Origin: Bacteroidales bacterium
GTDB taxonomy: Bacteria; Bacteroidota; Bacteroidia; Bacteroidales; UBA932
Direction of reading: 5' to 3'
Assembly (NCBI GenBank): GCA_017443845.1
Contig: JAFSXX010000034.1
Location: 1 to 64,000, forward strand
Length of the DNA: 64,000 nt
Shown here: positions 9,551 through 22,671 of the stretch, in pieces
Numbering within the stretch: position 1 is the first letter of the stretch
How the letters are laid out: each line of letters starts with the position of its first letter
Translations under genes and position numbers: made by a program
The notes under the pieces: model-generated
What the model was told of the DNA's origin: nothing
What the model saw: only the letters and a program-made list of their open reading frames with translations
Database searches by the model: none

Positions 9551-9558
9551 CAAAGATA
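9551..9558 (-). promoter_or_regulatory. -7 promoter box for ppdK
   Basis: TATCTTTG on the minus strand, 51 nt before the ppdK ATG. It is back to back with the folC box, so the upstream regions of the two promoters overlap. Confidence 0.55.
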
Positions 9559-9571
9559 ATACTTTTTTTTC

Positions 9572-9579
9572 TACATTTG
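9572..9579 (+). promoter_or_regulatory. -7 promoter box for folC, only 8 nt before ATG
   Basis: TACATTTG matches the Bacteroidota -7 consensus. With 8 nt to the ATG, transcription would start only a few bases before the start codon. Confidence 0.55.
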
Positions 9580-9587
9580 CCGCCACT

Positions 9588-10925
9588 ATGGAATTCAGCG
9601 AAAAAGAATACGAGGCCCTCATCAACTGGCTCTACAGTCAGTTCCCCTCCTACCAGGTAGTGGGTGACAGGGCTTTCAAGATGGAACTCGGCGCAATGAA
9701 CGCCTTCAACGAGGTTCTCGGATACCCCGACCGCAGTTTTGCCAAGATCCACGTGGCCGGCACCAACGGCAAGGGCTCGACCTCCTCGATGCTCGCATCC
9801 GCGCTCGCTTCGTGCGGCCTGCGGACGGGCCTTTACACCTCGCCCCATCTGACCGACTTCCGCGAGAGGATGAAGATCATAGAGCCCGACGGGAGCTACG
9901 AGCTGATCTCCAGGGAGGAGGTCTTCGGATTCTTCGAGCGCAACAGGAAGTCCATAGAGAGCATAGCTCCCTCGTTCTTCGAGATCACGACATCGATGGC
10001 ATTCGACTTTTTCGCCCGCGAGAAGGTCGATGTCGCGGTCATCGAGGTGGGCCTCGGCGGCCGTCTGGACGCCACCAATATAATAACTCCCGAACTCAGC
10101 GTCATCACCAACATCTCGCTCGAGCACTGCCAGTATCTCGGCTATACGCTGCCCGAGGTGGCGGGGGAGAAGGCCGGCATCATAAAACCCGGAGTCCCCG
10201 TGGTGATAGGCGAGGCTCTGCCCGAGACGCGCCCCGTCTTTGAGGCGAAGGCCGCCGAAAAGGGCAGCCCCATCTGGTTCGCGGAAGATGCCGCAGAGCT
10301 CTTCCTGCCGCTCTCCACGGAAGATATGGACCTTCAGGGAGACTACCAGAGCCGCAATATCCGCACACTCTCGGAGGCTGTCCACAGGCTTGTCGAAACC
10401 CCTTGGGGCCGCGCCCACATCGCCTCCCTGCCCGACTGGAAGGAGAGGGTGATTGACGGTGTGCGCCACGCCGCCCTGCGTACCGGGCTGCGCGCCCGCT
10501 GGGAGACTTTCCGCAGCGCATCTGCTCCCTCGGGAGAGGACGACCGCGGCAAGGCCCGCATAATAGCCGATACCGGCCACAATGCCCACGCCTTCCGTTG
10601 GATCCGCGAGCAGATCGACAAGATCGGCTGCGATTATGACAATATCTTCTTCATTTTCGGCGTCGTGGCCGACAAGGATATCCACGCCATCGCCGAATTC
10701 CTGCCGAGGGACGTCAACTACATCCTGACCTCACCCTCGTCGCCCCGCGCCCTTTCGGCCGGGGAGCTCGCCAACGTCCTGTCGGATTACGGCATCGGCG
10801 GCAGGGTGGTCCCCAATCCGGCCGAAGCGCTAGCCGAAGCCGACCGCCTGGCGGGATCGGGGGACCTCATCTTCATTGCGGGAAGCAATTACCTGATTTC
10901 CGATATCATCGCCCTGGGGCTCTGA
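9588..10925 (+). CDS. folC: Bifunctional folylpolyglutamate synthase / dihydrofolate synthase
   Basis: This 445-residue Mur-ligase-family enzyme adds glutamate to dihydropteroate and folates. Key features are the P-loop HVAGTNGKGSTSSM, the TSPHLTDFRERM segment, EVGLGGRLDATN and a C-terminal domain with DTGHNAHAF. The length fits the family. The ATG at 9588 was chosen because in-frame alternatives upstream would place the promoter box inside the coding region. The gene converges on the antiporter gene with a 7-nt gap and is divergent from ppdK. No Shine-Dalgarno sequence is present, in keeping with the very short predicted leader. Confidence 0.95.
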   Translation: MEFSEKEYEALINWLYSQFPSYQVVGDRAFKMELGAMNAFNEVLGYPDRSFAKIHVAGTNGKGSTSSMLASALASCGLRTGLYTSPHLTDFRERMKIIEPDGSYELISREEVFGFFERNRKSIESIAPSFFEITTSMAFDFFAREKVDVAVIEVGLGGRLDATNIITPELSVITNISLEHCQYLGYTLPEVAGEKAGIIKPGVPVVIGEALPETRPVFEAKAAEKGSPIWFAEDAAELFLPLSTEDMDLQGDYQSRNIRTLSEAVHRLVETPWGRAHIASLPDWKERVIDGVRHAALRTGLRARWETFRSASAPSGEDDRGKARIIADTGHNAHAFRWIREQIDKIGCDYDNIFFIFGVVADKDIHAIAEFLPRDVNYILTSPSSPRALSAGELANVLSDYGIGGRVVPNPAEALAEADRLAGSGDLIFIAGSNYLISDIIALGL

Positions 10926-10932
10926 TGTGCGG

Positions 10933-11877
10933 CTATGCCGCCGCCCCGTTGTGGAGGATCATCAGCACATAACCCACGTAGAGGGCTATGAAGATCGCTC
11001 CTTCCCAGCGCTCGAGCTTGAGAGTGCGCAGGGGGAATGCGGTGAGCATGAGCAGTACTGCGGATATGAGCACTGCTACGATGCTGAAGAAGTTGACCGG
11101 CAGCACGTTGAGCGGGCTTATGGCCGCGCTGAAGCCGATGATCAGCAGTATATTCGAGATGTTCGAGCCGATGATGTTGCCGATGGCCATCTGTTCGCGT
11201 CCCTTTGCTGCGGCCACGACGCATACAGCCAGTTCGGGCAACGATGTGCCGCCAGCCATGATGGTATTGGCTATCACCGCCTCGGAGATATGCAGGTAGT
11301 GGGCGATGTTGACTCCGTGGTCCACGAAGAGGTTGCCTCCGAGAATGAGGCCTCCGAGGCCTGCGACGATGAATGCGATCATCTTCCATATCGGCATCGG
11401 CGGCTCCTTGGTGCCCTCGTCGGGCTGTCCTTTGCCCTGCTTGAAATTATACCATATATATGCTACGAACAGCGCGAAGAGGATTATGCCCTCCAGACGG
11501 GATACCTTTCCTCCAATGGCGAAGAGCAGGAAAAGGAGCGAGACTGCGATGCAGGCCGGCAGGTCGATCTTGAAGTTGCTGCGGCTGAAGGTCAGCGGCA
11601 GGATGAGCGCCGTGACTCCGAGGATCATCAGCGTGTTGAAGATGTTCGAGCCCGCCACATTGCCGATTGCGATGTCGGCGTTGCCCTTGATTGCTGCCAC
11701 CGCGCTCACGACGAACTCCGGCATGGAGGTTCCGATGCCGACGATGGTGGCTCCGATTACGTATTCCGAAAGACCGAATCGCCTTGCGACTCCGGAGGCG
11801 CCGTCGACGAGCCAGTCGGCTCCGAAAATAACCAGCGCGGCGCCCAGAATAAAGAGAAGTATGTCTGTTAGTATCAT
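10933..11877 (-). CDS. Calcium/sodium antiporter, CaCA family (YrbG-like)
   Basis: This 314-residue membrane protein belongs to the K+-independent Na+/Ca2+ exchanger family and would export calcium using the sodium or proton gradient. It has the internal duplication typical of the family: GIGTSMPEFVVSAVAA in the first half and AGGTSLPELAVCVVAA in the second, each followed by a GN-(V/I)-(A/I)-GSNI(F/S)N segment. These alpha-repeats hold the acidic ion-binding residues. About ten hydrophobic segments are visible. The start is set by a -7 box 7 nt upstream, again predicting an almost leaderless message. It is probably monocistronic. Confidence 0.94.
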   Translation of the reverse strand: MILTDILLFILGAALVIFGADWLVDGASGVARRFGLSEYVIGATIVGIGTSMPEFVVSAVAAIKGNADIAIGNVAGSNIFNTLMILGVTALILPLTFSRSNFKIDLPACIAVSLLFLLFAIGGKVSRLEGIILFALFVAYIWYNFKQGKGQPDEGTKEPPMPIWKMIAFIVAGLGGLILGGNLFVDHGVNIAHYLHISEAVIANTIMAGGTSLPELAVCVVAAAKGREQMAIGNIIGSNISNILLIIGFSAAISPLNVLPVNFFSIVAVLISAVLLMLTAFPLRTLKLERWEGAIFIALYVGYVLMILHNGAAA

Positions 11878-11884
11878 AGGGCCG

Positions 11885-11892
11885 CAAATATA
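11885..11892 (-). promoter_or_regulatory. -7 promoter box for the CaCA antiporter, 7 nt before ATG
   Basis: TATATTTG on the minus strand, with a TTG about 21 nt further upstream that could act as the -33 element. Confidence 0.6.
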
Positions 11893-11925
11893 TACAAATT
11901 AAATTTTATCTTGCAAGGGTCCCCT

Positions 11926-13233
11926 TCAGGCGCGGTCGGATGCGATGAGTTCCAGCAGTTTGTCTATCGCTTCATCCTGGGGGATGTGCCTCAGGACGGC
12001 CTCCCGGCCACGATATAGCGTCACGTGGTCGCGCCCTTCGCCCACATAACCGTAGTCCGCATCGGCCATTTCGCCCGGGCCGTTGACGATACAGCCCATC
12101 ACGGCTATGCGCAGTCCGGCGAGGTGCGAGGTGCGTCGCCTGACTTCGTTGAAAACAGTCTCGAGATCGTACAGGGTGCGTCCGCAGCCGGGACAGGCGA
12201 TGTATTCGGGCTTGGTAAAGCGCCTGCGGCAGGCCTGCAGCAGGGCGTCCTTGAAATAATCTTCCTGCTCCGCGGTAAGCGGCTTCCCTTCGGCGGTGCA
12301 GCCTGACAGGTCGCAGTCGTCTGCGCGGCATTCGAGCAGGTCCGGCCCGTAGAGGACCGATGCGCGGATTATGAACTCGTTCCAGGATGAGGCGTGGATG
12401 GGGCCCGGAGCGGCCTCGCAGGCCTCGACTATCTGCCTTCCGGCCTCGATCTCGCCGACGGGATTCTCGGTGAGCGATACCCTGATCGTATCGCCGATGC
12501 CCTCGCGCAGCAGGGTGCCTATTCCGACGGCCGATTTGATGCGGCCGGTGTCGCCTCCTCCCGCTTCGGTGACGCCCAGGTGGAGAGGGTAGAGGTGCCC
12601 CAACTCCTCGCGCATCGCCTTGTCCAGCAGGCGGTAGGCATCCACCATAACTCTCGTGTTACTCGCCTTGAGCGATACCGCTACCTTGTGGAAATCCTCC
12701 TCCTCGCACATCCTGAGCCACTCCATCACCGCCTCCTTCATCGCCTCGGGAGTGTTGCCGTAGAGCGAGGTTATGCGCTCCCCGAGGGAGCCGTGGTTGA
12801 GCCCGATGCGGATTGCGGTACCCTTCTCGCGGCAGAGGGCTATCAACTGGCGGAATCTGTCGCAGGCCTCCTCGTGCACCCGTGCGAAATTGCCCGGATT
12901 GATGCGGACCTTGTCGGCTATGCCGGCCACGGCGAGAGCCACATCCGAAGAGAAGTGGACATCCGCTACGAGGGGCGTATAAATGCCCTCCGCGCGGAGT
13001 CGCTCCTTGATGCGTGCGAGCGCCTCCACCTCCTTCATTCCCTGGGTGGTGAGCCTTATGAGCTGCGCTCCGGCGCGGTACATTTCGCGGCACTGGGCCA
13101 CGGAGGACTCCACATCCTGGGTGGAGGTGTTGCACATAGTCTGGATTACCACGGGCGAGCCGCCTCCCAGATGCACAAGGCTTTCGGGATGCCCCTGGAC
13201 GGGAGCGCCTATATCGAAACTGATCCTTTCCAT
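11926..13233 (-). CDS. ispG: 4-hydroxy-3-methylbut-2-enyl diphosphate synthase IspG
   Basis: This enzyme of the MEP isoprenoid pathway reductively opens methylerythritol cyclodiphosphate to HMBPP with a [4Fe-4S] cluster. The barrel opens with VVIQTMCNTSTQD. The cluster domain has CPGCGRT (C347, C350) and GCIVNGPGEM (C381, E388). The Cys spacing matches E. coli IspG, but about 76 extra residues sit between barrel and cluster domain. The 435-residue length is therefore between the ~370-residue two-domain form and the ~600-residue three-domain form usual in Bacteroidota. It is the last gene of the ligA-relA operon, 1 nt after the OMP gene. It supplies precursors for undecaprenyl phosphate and quinones. 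Confidence 0.95.
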   Translation of the reverse strand: MERISFDIGAPVQGHPESLVHLGGGSPVVIQTMCNTSTQDVESSVAQCREMYRAGAQLIRLTTQGMKEVEALARIKERLRAEGIYTPLVADVHFSSDVALAVAGIADKVRINPGNFARVHEEACDRFRQLIALCREKGTAIRIGLNHGSLGERITSLYGNTPEAMKEAVMEWLRMCEEEDFHKVAVSLKASNTRVMVDAYRLLDKAMREELGHLYPLHLGVTEAGGGDTGRIKSAVGIGTLLREGIGDTIRVSLTENPVGEIEAGRQIVEACEAAPGPIHASSWNEFIIRASVLYGPDLLECRADDCDLSGCTAEGKPLTAEQEDYFKDALLQACRRRFTKPEYIACPGCGRTLYDLETVFNEVRRRTSHLAGLRIAVMGCIVNGPGEMADADYGYVGEGRDHVTLYRGREAVLRHIPQDEAIDKLLELIASDRA

Positions 13234-13234
13234 C

Positions 13235-13921
13235 CTACCACAGATTATAGAAGAGCCCGGCGCTGATGATTATGTTGCGCGGGTATGCCAGCATCCAGTA
13301 CAGGTCGCTGAACTTGTTGGTATGGTACATACTGCAGAGGGAGTACTTGTAGCGTCCTTCCAGGTGCAGTTCCAGGTTCTTGAAGACGAATGCCACTCCG
13401 CCGCCGCCCATAATGCCGTAATCGTGGCGGATGTCGTACTGGTCGAATCCGCCTTCGCGGTCGGTGTCGAGCTTATAGCAGTAGTAGGGGCCGAGATCGA
13501 TGAGGAACCTCAACATCCCGGCATCGAGGTGCACCTGCGCCAGGAGGGGGAATTCGATAATGGTGTTTTTCTCGCCCCAGCCGTTCAGTTCGGAACTGTA
13601 TCCCTGGTGGGCGTAACGGGCGCCGACCTGGAGTCCGAAGATGTTGACATAGTCCCAAAGGGCGCTGTAGTAAGTATAGGCCACCTCGAAATTGACCGGC
13701 GAGGTTATATATCCCTGGCTGATATTCGGATTGGCCTGCACGGTGCAGAGGTCGTAGGAATACTTGAAGCCGACCATATGGCGGCTCTTGAATTTCTTGG
13801 GCTGCGGCAGGGTGTCGATGCTGCTGAAATCGTCCTGCAGGTCGGGCACGATATCCTGCGCCCTGAGCTGGAAAGAGGCCAGGGCCAGAATAATTGCCAA
13901 CGCTATCTTGTGAATCTTCAT
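13235..13921 (-). CDS. Outer-membrane beta-barrel protein (PorT-like)
   Basis: The 228-residue product starts with a cleavable signal peptide (MKIHKIALAIILALASFQLRAQ) and then shows alternating aromatic/polar strands (VGFKYSYDL, FEVAYTYYS, LELHLEGRYKYS). It ends in an aromatic residue (AGLFYNLW), the usual C-terminal signal of outer-membrane barrels. It resembles the PorT/OMP_b-brl_2 family of small eight-stranded barrels. Its start overlaps the stop of the preceding Ig-like lipoprotein gene by 4 nt (ATGA), so the two are translationally coupled. The role is unknown. PorT in relatives is tied to type IX secretion, but that link is not shown here. Confidence 0.78.
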   Translation of the reverse strand: MKIHKIALAIILALASFQLRAQDIVPDLQDDFSSIDTLPQPKKFKSRHMVGFKYSYDLCTVQANPNISQGYITSPVNFEVAYTYYSALWDYVNIFGLQVGARYAHQGYSSELNGWGEKNTIIEFPLLAQVHLDAGMLRFLIDLGPYYCYKLDTDREGGFDQYDIRHDYGIMGGGGVAFVFKNLELHLEGRYKYSLCSMYHTNKFSDLYWMLAYPRNIIISAGLFYNLW

Positions 13922-15698
13922 CGGAACAGTTCTTTGAGGTTGATGTCCTGCTCGAGGTCGGTGCGCTCGAGTATCTCTATGAGATTGCCGCCGTTTTCGA
14001 AGGTGAAAACCTTCACCACCTCGGGCTGGCGCCGCTCAAGCAGGTTGCCGACGTCGAAGATGCCGTTGCCGTTGCGGTCCTGCGTGATGCGGATGGCATA
14101 TTTCCCGGCCTTGAGATAGGGGCAGTTGAGCTTCCCGTCGGCATTGATCGTGAACCTGCGCAGCGTCTGGGACATCTTCTCGTCGAGAAGCTCCACGATA
14201 TAACGCATATCGGCGCCGGTTACATTGAGGGCCAGGGAGGAGAGATTCTCGTCGTTGGGAAGGGCGATCTTTATCTCCTCGCGGGCATTGGGCAGGCCGT
14301 ACATATTGACGAAGGTGCCCTGGGGGATTATGAGCTTGTAGTCGTATCCTATCTGAAGAGTGCAGTCGGGGCGGATGACGAAGCGGCGGATCTCGGCGGT
14401 GTCGCGGGTGAAGATCACCTGCTTATCCTCGGTCTGGTTCTTGGGGTTGGTCTCGGTGAAACGCAGGGAGTCGAGGACGAATTCCAGTATGGGATCCTCG
14501 CTCTCGAGGATTATGCCTTCCTGTTCGACGGTCTCATTGGTGGAGGTCGCCTTGAGTTTGAAGGTGGTGTCCTTCTCGTGTTCCTTTATCTTCTTGAGGA
14601 TGTTGGTGTCGGTGGGCATCGCCATCGCTACGGCCTCGGAGAATTCGGCGAGCACTCCGGTGGAGTCGGTCTTCATATAGTCGATCCTCACCAGGAGGCT
14701 GTCGTCGAGCCTGTAGCGGCTGGTTATCCAGAAGTTGATGCTGTCGCGCGAGGGGTTGTACTGGAGCAGCACGTCGGTGGAGTCGATGCCGTAGAACTCG
14801 AGGTTGCGGATATCGACGTTCGCCGAGCTGAACTTGAGGAATCCGAACTTCTCGTTGAGTCGCCCGTAGTTCTGCAGATACTGTACGCTCTGGAGCTCCT
14901 TGAAGGCCGAGAGGGTGATCATCGGGACGCGTGCGGCGCATTTGGCGGTATCCTTCATGTTGAAGCCGCGCAGCTCGTAGATGGAATCGTTCACCACCGC
15001 GGTAGGGGTGAAGAGGGTGTCGAGGAAGGCCACGTTGTCGGCGTCGGGGTTGTACTTGCTGTCGCCGTCCTCGTCGGTGAAGGCGATTATGCGGTACTCG
15101 GCGGGCTTGATGTTGCGAAGGGTGAAGAATCCCCAGTCGTCGCTGCGGCTCGCCGCGTCGGGGAAGACGTTGAAGCAGGCCGAGTCGCTGAGGTCGGTAT
15201 ATGCGGCCACAAGCATCTTGGCGGCGGGCTTGAGCGTCTGGCAGTCCACAATGCTGCCGGTGAAGTACATCGAGTCGATCACGTCGCCGGTCGAGAAGGT
15301 ATATACGTATCTCGGGGCAAGATTGCCCTCATTGTTGTCGGCCAGCGCCTGTCCGAAGTCGATGGTGTAGGTGCGGTCGGGCTGCAGCGTATCCTGCATC
15401 GTCACCACGATGCCCTTGCCCTTTACCGCCGAGAGGGGTTTCTTCTTGGTCGGCGGAGAGAGGAAGATGTCGGAGGAGTTCTTGATGACGGTGTATTCGT
15501 CGAACTGCAGGGTCACCTTGCCTTTGACAAGGGGAAACCCGGTGGCGTACTGGTCGGGTATGACCTTCACCAGTACGGGCGGGATGGTGTCCTTGGGGCC
15601 GCCGCCCGGAGGAGTGGTGGTGTTCGCGCAGGAGCGCGAGAGGAGGCAGCAGCAGATAAGGCCGGCCAGCAGGTATGCGGTTGTCTTGTTTGCTCTCA

Positions 15699-15699
<1 letters not shown>
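13918..15699 (-). CDS. Ig-like domain lipoprotein (Big_5/SbsA-type), function unknown
   Basis: The 593-residue product begins MRANKTTAYLLAGLICCCL and a Cys shortly before TTTPPGGGPKDT, a typical lipoprotein start. Residues ~35-130 (DTIPPVLVKVIPDQ, VTLQFDEYTV, YTIDFGQALADNNEGN) match the bacterial Ig-like Big_5 fold seen in Bacteroidota envelope proteins. The rest is beta-rich and includes a carboxypeptidase-regulatory-like stretch (GYFTL-type strands near YRIIAFTDEDGDSKYN). The ATG overlaps the relA stop by one base (TAATG). An upstream in-frame extension into relA is a frame artefact. This protein plus the following OMP may form an envelope pair; the ligand is unknown. Confidence 0.78.
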
Positions 15700-20176
<4,477 letters not shown>

Positions 20177-20186
20177 CTATAACTTG

Positions 20187-20194
20187 CAAATTTA
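20187..20194 (-). promoter_or_regulatory. -7 promoter box for the ligA-relA-ispG operon
   Basis: TAAATTTG on the minus strand, about 25 nt before the ligA ATG pair, matches TAnnTTTG. Confidence 0.55.
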
Positions 20195-20221
20195 CAAAAA
20201 AAACGGATTCTGTTACAGCAA

Positions 20222-20923
20222 CTACTCGAACCCTACGACCGTAGCGGTATGGCCGTCGCAGCGGAAGCGGATCTCCAGGCCGGCGTACTCGAGGGTGTAG
20301 ATGCGGGAGGGGTCGTCGTGGTAGGCGGGGCGGGGGTCCTGGGCGAGGATCTCGCGGAGGGCCGACAGCTGGCGGGAATCGAGGCGCGGGGAGAGTTCTG
20401 CCAGGACATCAGCGGGGATCTCGACCTCGAGCAATCTCTGCGGCCTCTCGCCGACAAATCCGTCCAGCGCTTCCGGGTGGGAGTCCACTCCGGGCAGATA
20501 GGGCTTGATATCGAAGATCGGCGTTCCGTCCATAAGGTCGGCTCCGGAGACTGTCATCACCGGCCCGCGGGGGGAGTCGAGATCGATTCCCTCAAGCCTC
20601 ACGCAGGAGAGCCCTATGGGATTGGGCCTGAAGGGGGAACGCGTGGCGAAGACCCCCAGACGCCGGTTGCCTCCCAGCCTCGGCGGTCGTACCGTCGGCG
20701 ACCAGCTCTCCCGTCCGTTCCCGTCGTTATTCCCAGGTATGCTCTCCGAGAACTCCCATATAAGCCAAATGTGCGAGAAACCTTCCAGTCCTCGCAGCGC
20801 GTCGGGATTGCGGAACTCCGACTCGAAGACTATATGCGAGACCAGCGACGGCGCCAGGCCGCTCTGCCGCGGCAGCCCGAACTTGGTCTTGAGGTCGTTG
20901 TGTATCCTGGCTATGATTCTCAT
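20222..20923 (-). CDS. trmO: tRNA (N6-threonylcarbamoyladenosine-37) methyltransferase TrmO (TsaA/YaeB)
   Basis: The 233-residue protein has the TsaA core: IVFESEFRNPDALRGLEGFSHIWLIWEF and, later, GVFATRSPFRPNPIGLSCVRLEGI. TrmO uses S-adenosylmethionine to N6-methylate t6A37 in a subset of tRNAs reading ACY codons. The N-terminal SAM-binding beta-barrel and the short C-terminal domain fit the family length. The start overlaps the msrA stop by 4 nt, so it is the third gene of the S66 peptidase-msrA-trmO operon. The family assignment is firm; the modification is taken from characterised homologues. Confidence 0.9.
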   Translation of the reverse strand: MRIIARIHNDLKTKFGLPRQSGLAPSLVSHIVFESEFRNPDALRGLEGFSHIWLIWEFSESIPGNNDGNGRESWSPTVRPPRLGGNRRLGVFATRSPFRPNPIGLSCVRLEGIDLDSPRGPVMTVSGADLMDGTPIFDIKPYLPGVDSHPEALDGFVGERPQRLLEVEIPADVLAELSPRLDSRQLSALREILAQDPRPAYHDDPSRIYTLEYAGLEIRFRCDGHTATVVGFE

Positions 20924-21444
20924 TCCTTCGCTTTATACCCTGAGGCGATGGCGAAAATCTCAGGAGTGAGGTGGCAATAACCGCCAGGATTCTTGTCGAG
21001 ATAGTCCTGATGGTAATCCTCGGCCCTCACGAAGTTCTTGAGCGGCAGCAGTTCCACCGCCAGCGGCGCTCCGAGTGCCGCTTCCACCGAGGCCATCTCG
21101 TGCCGGATCTCCTCCAGCGGAGTTCCCGGGGCGTAATAGATTCCCGTGCGGTAGCGCGTACCCTCATCCTCGCCCTGCTTGTTGAGGCTCAGCGGATCGA
21201 TAGCCTTGAGGAAAAGGGCTGTCAGCTCCCCGGCCGAGATCCGCGAGGGGTCGAAACGGATATGCACCGTCTCTGCATACCCGGTGGTGTCGGTGTAAAC
21301 CTGCTTGTAAGTCGGATTTTCGGTATTGCCGTTGGCGTATCCCACCTCGGTGAAGACCACGCCGTCGATCAGTTTGAAGTATTTCTCAGCTCCCCAGAAG
21401 CATCCTGCGGCGAACCAGAGGTCGCAAACATTGTTGTCGTCCAT
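20920..21444 (-). CDS. msrA: Peptide-methionine (S)-S-oxide reductase
   Basis: This 174-residue enzyme reduces methionine-S-sulfoxide in proteins and free methionine, repairing oxidative damage. The catalytic Cys is in AAGCFWGAEKYF near residue 15, and the C-terminal DYHQDYLDKNPGGYCH segment matches MsrA. No MsrB domain is fused. The ATG at 21444 gives a normal-length MsrA. A much longer upstream open frame overlaps the preceding gene in another frame and was rejected. It lies 11 nt after the S66 peptidase gene and is translationally coupled to trmO. In an anaerobe it would serve in transient oxygen exposure. Confidence 0.96.
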   Translation of the reverse strand: MDDNNVCDLWFAAGCFWGAEKYFKLIDGVVFTEVGYANGNTENPTYKQVYTDTTGYAETVHIRFDPSRISAGELTALFLKAIDPLSLNKQGEDEGTRYRTGIYYAPGTPLEEIRHEMASVEAALGAPLAVELLPLKNFVRAEDYHQDYLDKNPGGYCHLTPEIFAIASGYKAKE

Positions 21445-21455
21445 ATCGGAATAAA

Positions 21456-22493
21456 TTAAAGGTTGAACTCTATCTGCGCCCCGTCGCGCCCGACCCGCAG
21501 CGAGACTTCGGCTCCCATTATCAGGGGCCAGTTGACCCCTCCGTGTCCGGCCGGGAAGCCGCAGCATACAGGTATCCCGCGCCCTTCGAAGTAGCTGGCT
21601 ATCAGTGCCTCGACCGAAGGGTAATCGAGGTCGTTCCTGCAACCTGAGAAGTCCCCGAGAATCACGCCGTTGACGCGCTCGAGAAGGCCGTGCTTGAGCA
21701 GGATGTTCAGCTGCCTGTCGATATTGTGGTAACTCTCCTCGATCTCCTCGATGAAGAGTACTATGCCGTCCTCGGCGGTGAAGTCGGACGAAGTTCCGGC
21801 CAGCGGCGCGAATGTACAGATATTGCCTCCCACCAGTTTGCCGGTGCAGCGTCCACGGATGTTTGCGGGATGGTCCGGGACGGAGTAGGAGGGAATATTC
21901 CCGGCCAGCAGGTCGCGCAGCATGATGCAGCTCGTGTCGGCTCCCTCGGCCGATGCTATATCGTTGCCCATCACGCCGTGGACCGACATCACGCCGCCGC
22001 AGGCCGCGAGGCTCAGCAGGGTGGTTATGTCGCTGTATCCCACGATCCACTTGGGGTTGCGCGCGAATTCCCACGGCATCAGCTCGCCGATGAAATGGAG
22101 GGCGCCGTAGCCGCCCCTCTGGCATATTATCGCCTTGATTTCGGGATCCTCGAGGGCCCACCTGATGTCGGAGAGCCGCTCTTCGACTGTGCCGGCGTAC
22201 GCCTTGGCGAAGCGCTTGCCCACATTGGGCCCGAGGACGGGCTCATAGCCCCATCCGCGGATCAGTTCCACGGCTTTGTCGATTTTGACGGAGTCGGTGG
22301 CGTAGGATGGAGTGAGGATGGCGATTTTGTCGCCGGGGCTCAGGAATGCGGGAGCGGTCATCGCGGCGGGGGAGAAGGGCTCTTCTGCCGCACTCTCCCT
22401 GTCGGAAGAGGATGTCGTTATGACGTATGTCGCTGCGGCAGCCGTTACCAGCGCGGCGATAACCACTATCTTCCTGAAAATTGTGTTTCCCAT
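21456..22493 (-). CDS. LD-carboxypeptidase (peptidase S66 family), exported or membrane-anchored
   Basis: The 345-residue protein starts with a hydrophobic segment (residues ~8-27) that is a signal peptide or anchor. The S66 fold follows: PGDKIAILTPS near the start of the domain, QRGGYGALHF, the nucleophile in IVGYSDIT, and a GHGGVNWPLI segment carrying the catalytic His, with an intervening FIEEIEE acidic region. S66 enzymes cut the L-Lys/DAP-D-Ala bond in peptidoglycan tetrapeptides (LdcA) or inactivate microcin C-like compounds (MccF). Export favours a role in murein recycling, which is an inference. It leads the operon with msrA and trmO. Confidence 0.88.
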   Translation of the reverse strand: MGNTIFRKIVVIAALVTAAAATYVITTSSSDRESAAEEPFSPAAMTAPAFLSPGDKIAILTPSYATDSVKIDKAVELIRGWGYEPVLGPNVGKRFAKAYAGTVEERLSDIRWALEDPEIKAIICQRGGYGALHFIGELMPWEFARNPKWIVGYSDITTLLSLAACGGVMSVHGVMGNDIASAEGADTSCIMLRDLLAGNIPSYSVPDHPANIRGRCTGKLVGGNICTFAPLAGTSSDFTAEDGIVLFIEEIEESYHNIDRQLNILLKHGLLERVNGVILGDFSGCRNDLDYPSVEALIASYFEGRGIPVCCGFPAGHGGVNWPLIMGAEVSLRVGRDGAQIEFNL

Positions 22494-22513
22494 AGTTCAA
22501 AGTGTTTCTTCTG

Positions 22514-22521
22514 CAAATATA
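22514..22521 (-). promoter_or_regulatory. -7 promoter box for the S66 peptidase-msrA-trmO operon
   Basis: TATATTTG on the minus strand, 20 nt before the ATG at 22493. Confidence 0.55.
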
Positions 22522-22598
22522 TGCTTTTTGGCGATTCTGCGCCAAACGGATTTTAGCGCCGGGAGCGGGACTAATGATAAATCATTCAAAATAATGAC

Positions 22599-22606
22599 TA
22601 TATTTG
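22599..22606 (+). promoter_or_regulatory. -7 promoter box for glutamine synthetase
   Basis: TATATTTG, 65 nt before the ATG. The leader can form a hairpin (GCCGT / ACGGC closing an inner CCGATT / AATCGG stem, 22606-22638). Whether this regulates expression is unknown. Confidence 0.5.
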
Positions 22607-22671
22607 CCGTCCCGATTTGAAAATCGGAGTCTTACGGCAAAAAAATGGTTAACAGATAAAATCAAATCGAA

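Noticed and set aside
6716..9559. 947-residue open frame opposite ppdK
   Set aside because: It is an antisense shadow of ppdK produced by GC-rich codon use; it has no start signal or recognisable domain and mirrors the codon pattern of the real gene.
20920..22161. Long open frame extending msrA to 413 residues
   Set aside because: The extra N-terminal part overlaps the S66 peptidase gene in another frame, is rich in Arg and Gly and is not homologous to anything recognisable. The MsrA start at 21444 fits.
22606..22638. Riboswitch in the glutamine synthetase leader
   Set aside because: Only one simple hairpin is visible and it matches no known riboswitch class, including the glnA RNA motif.
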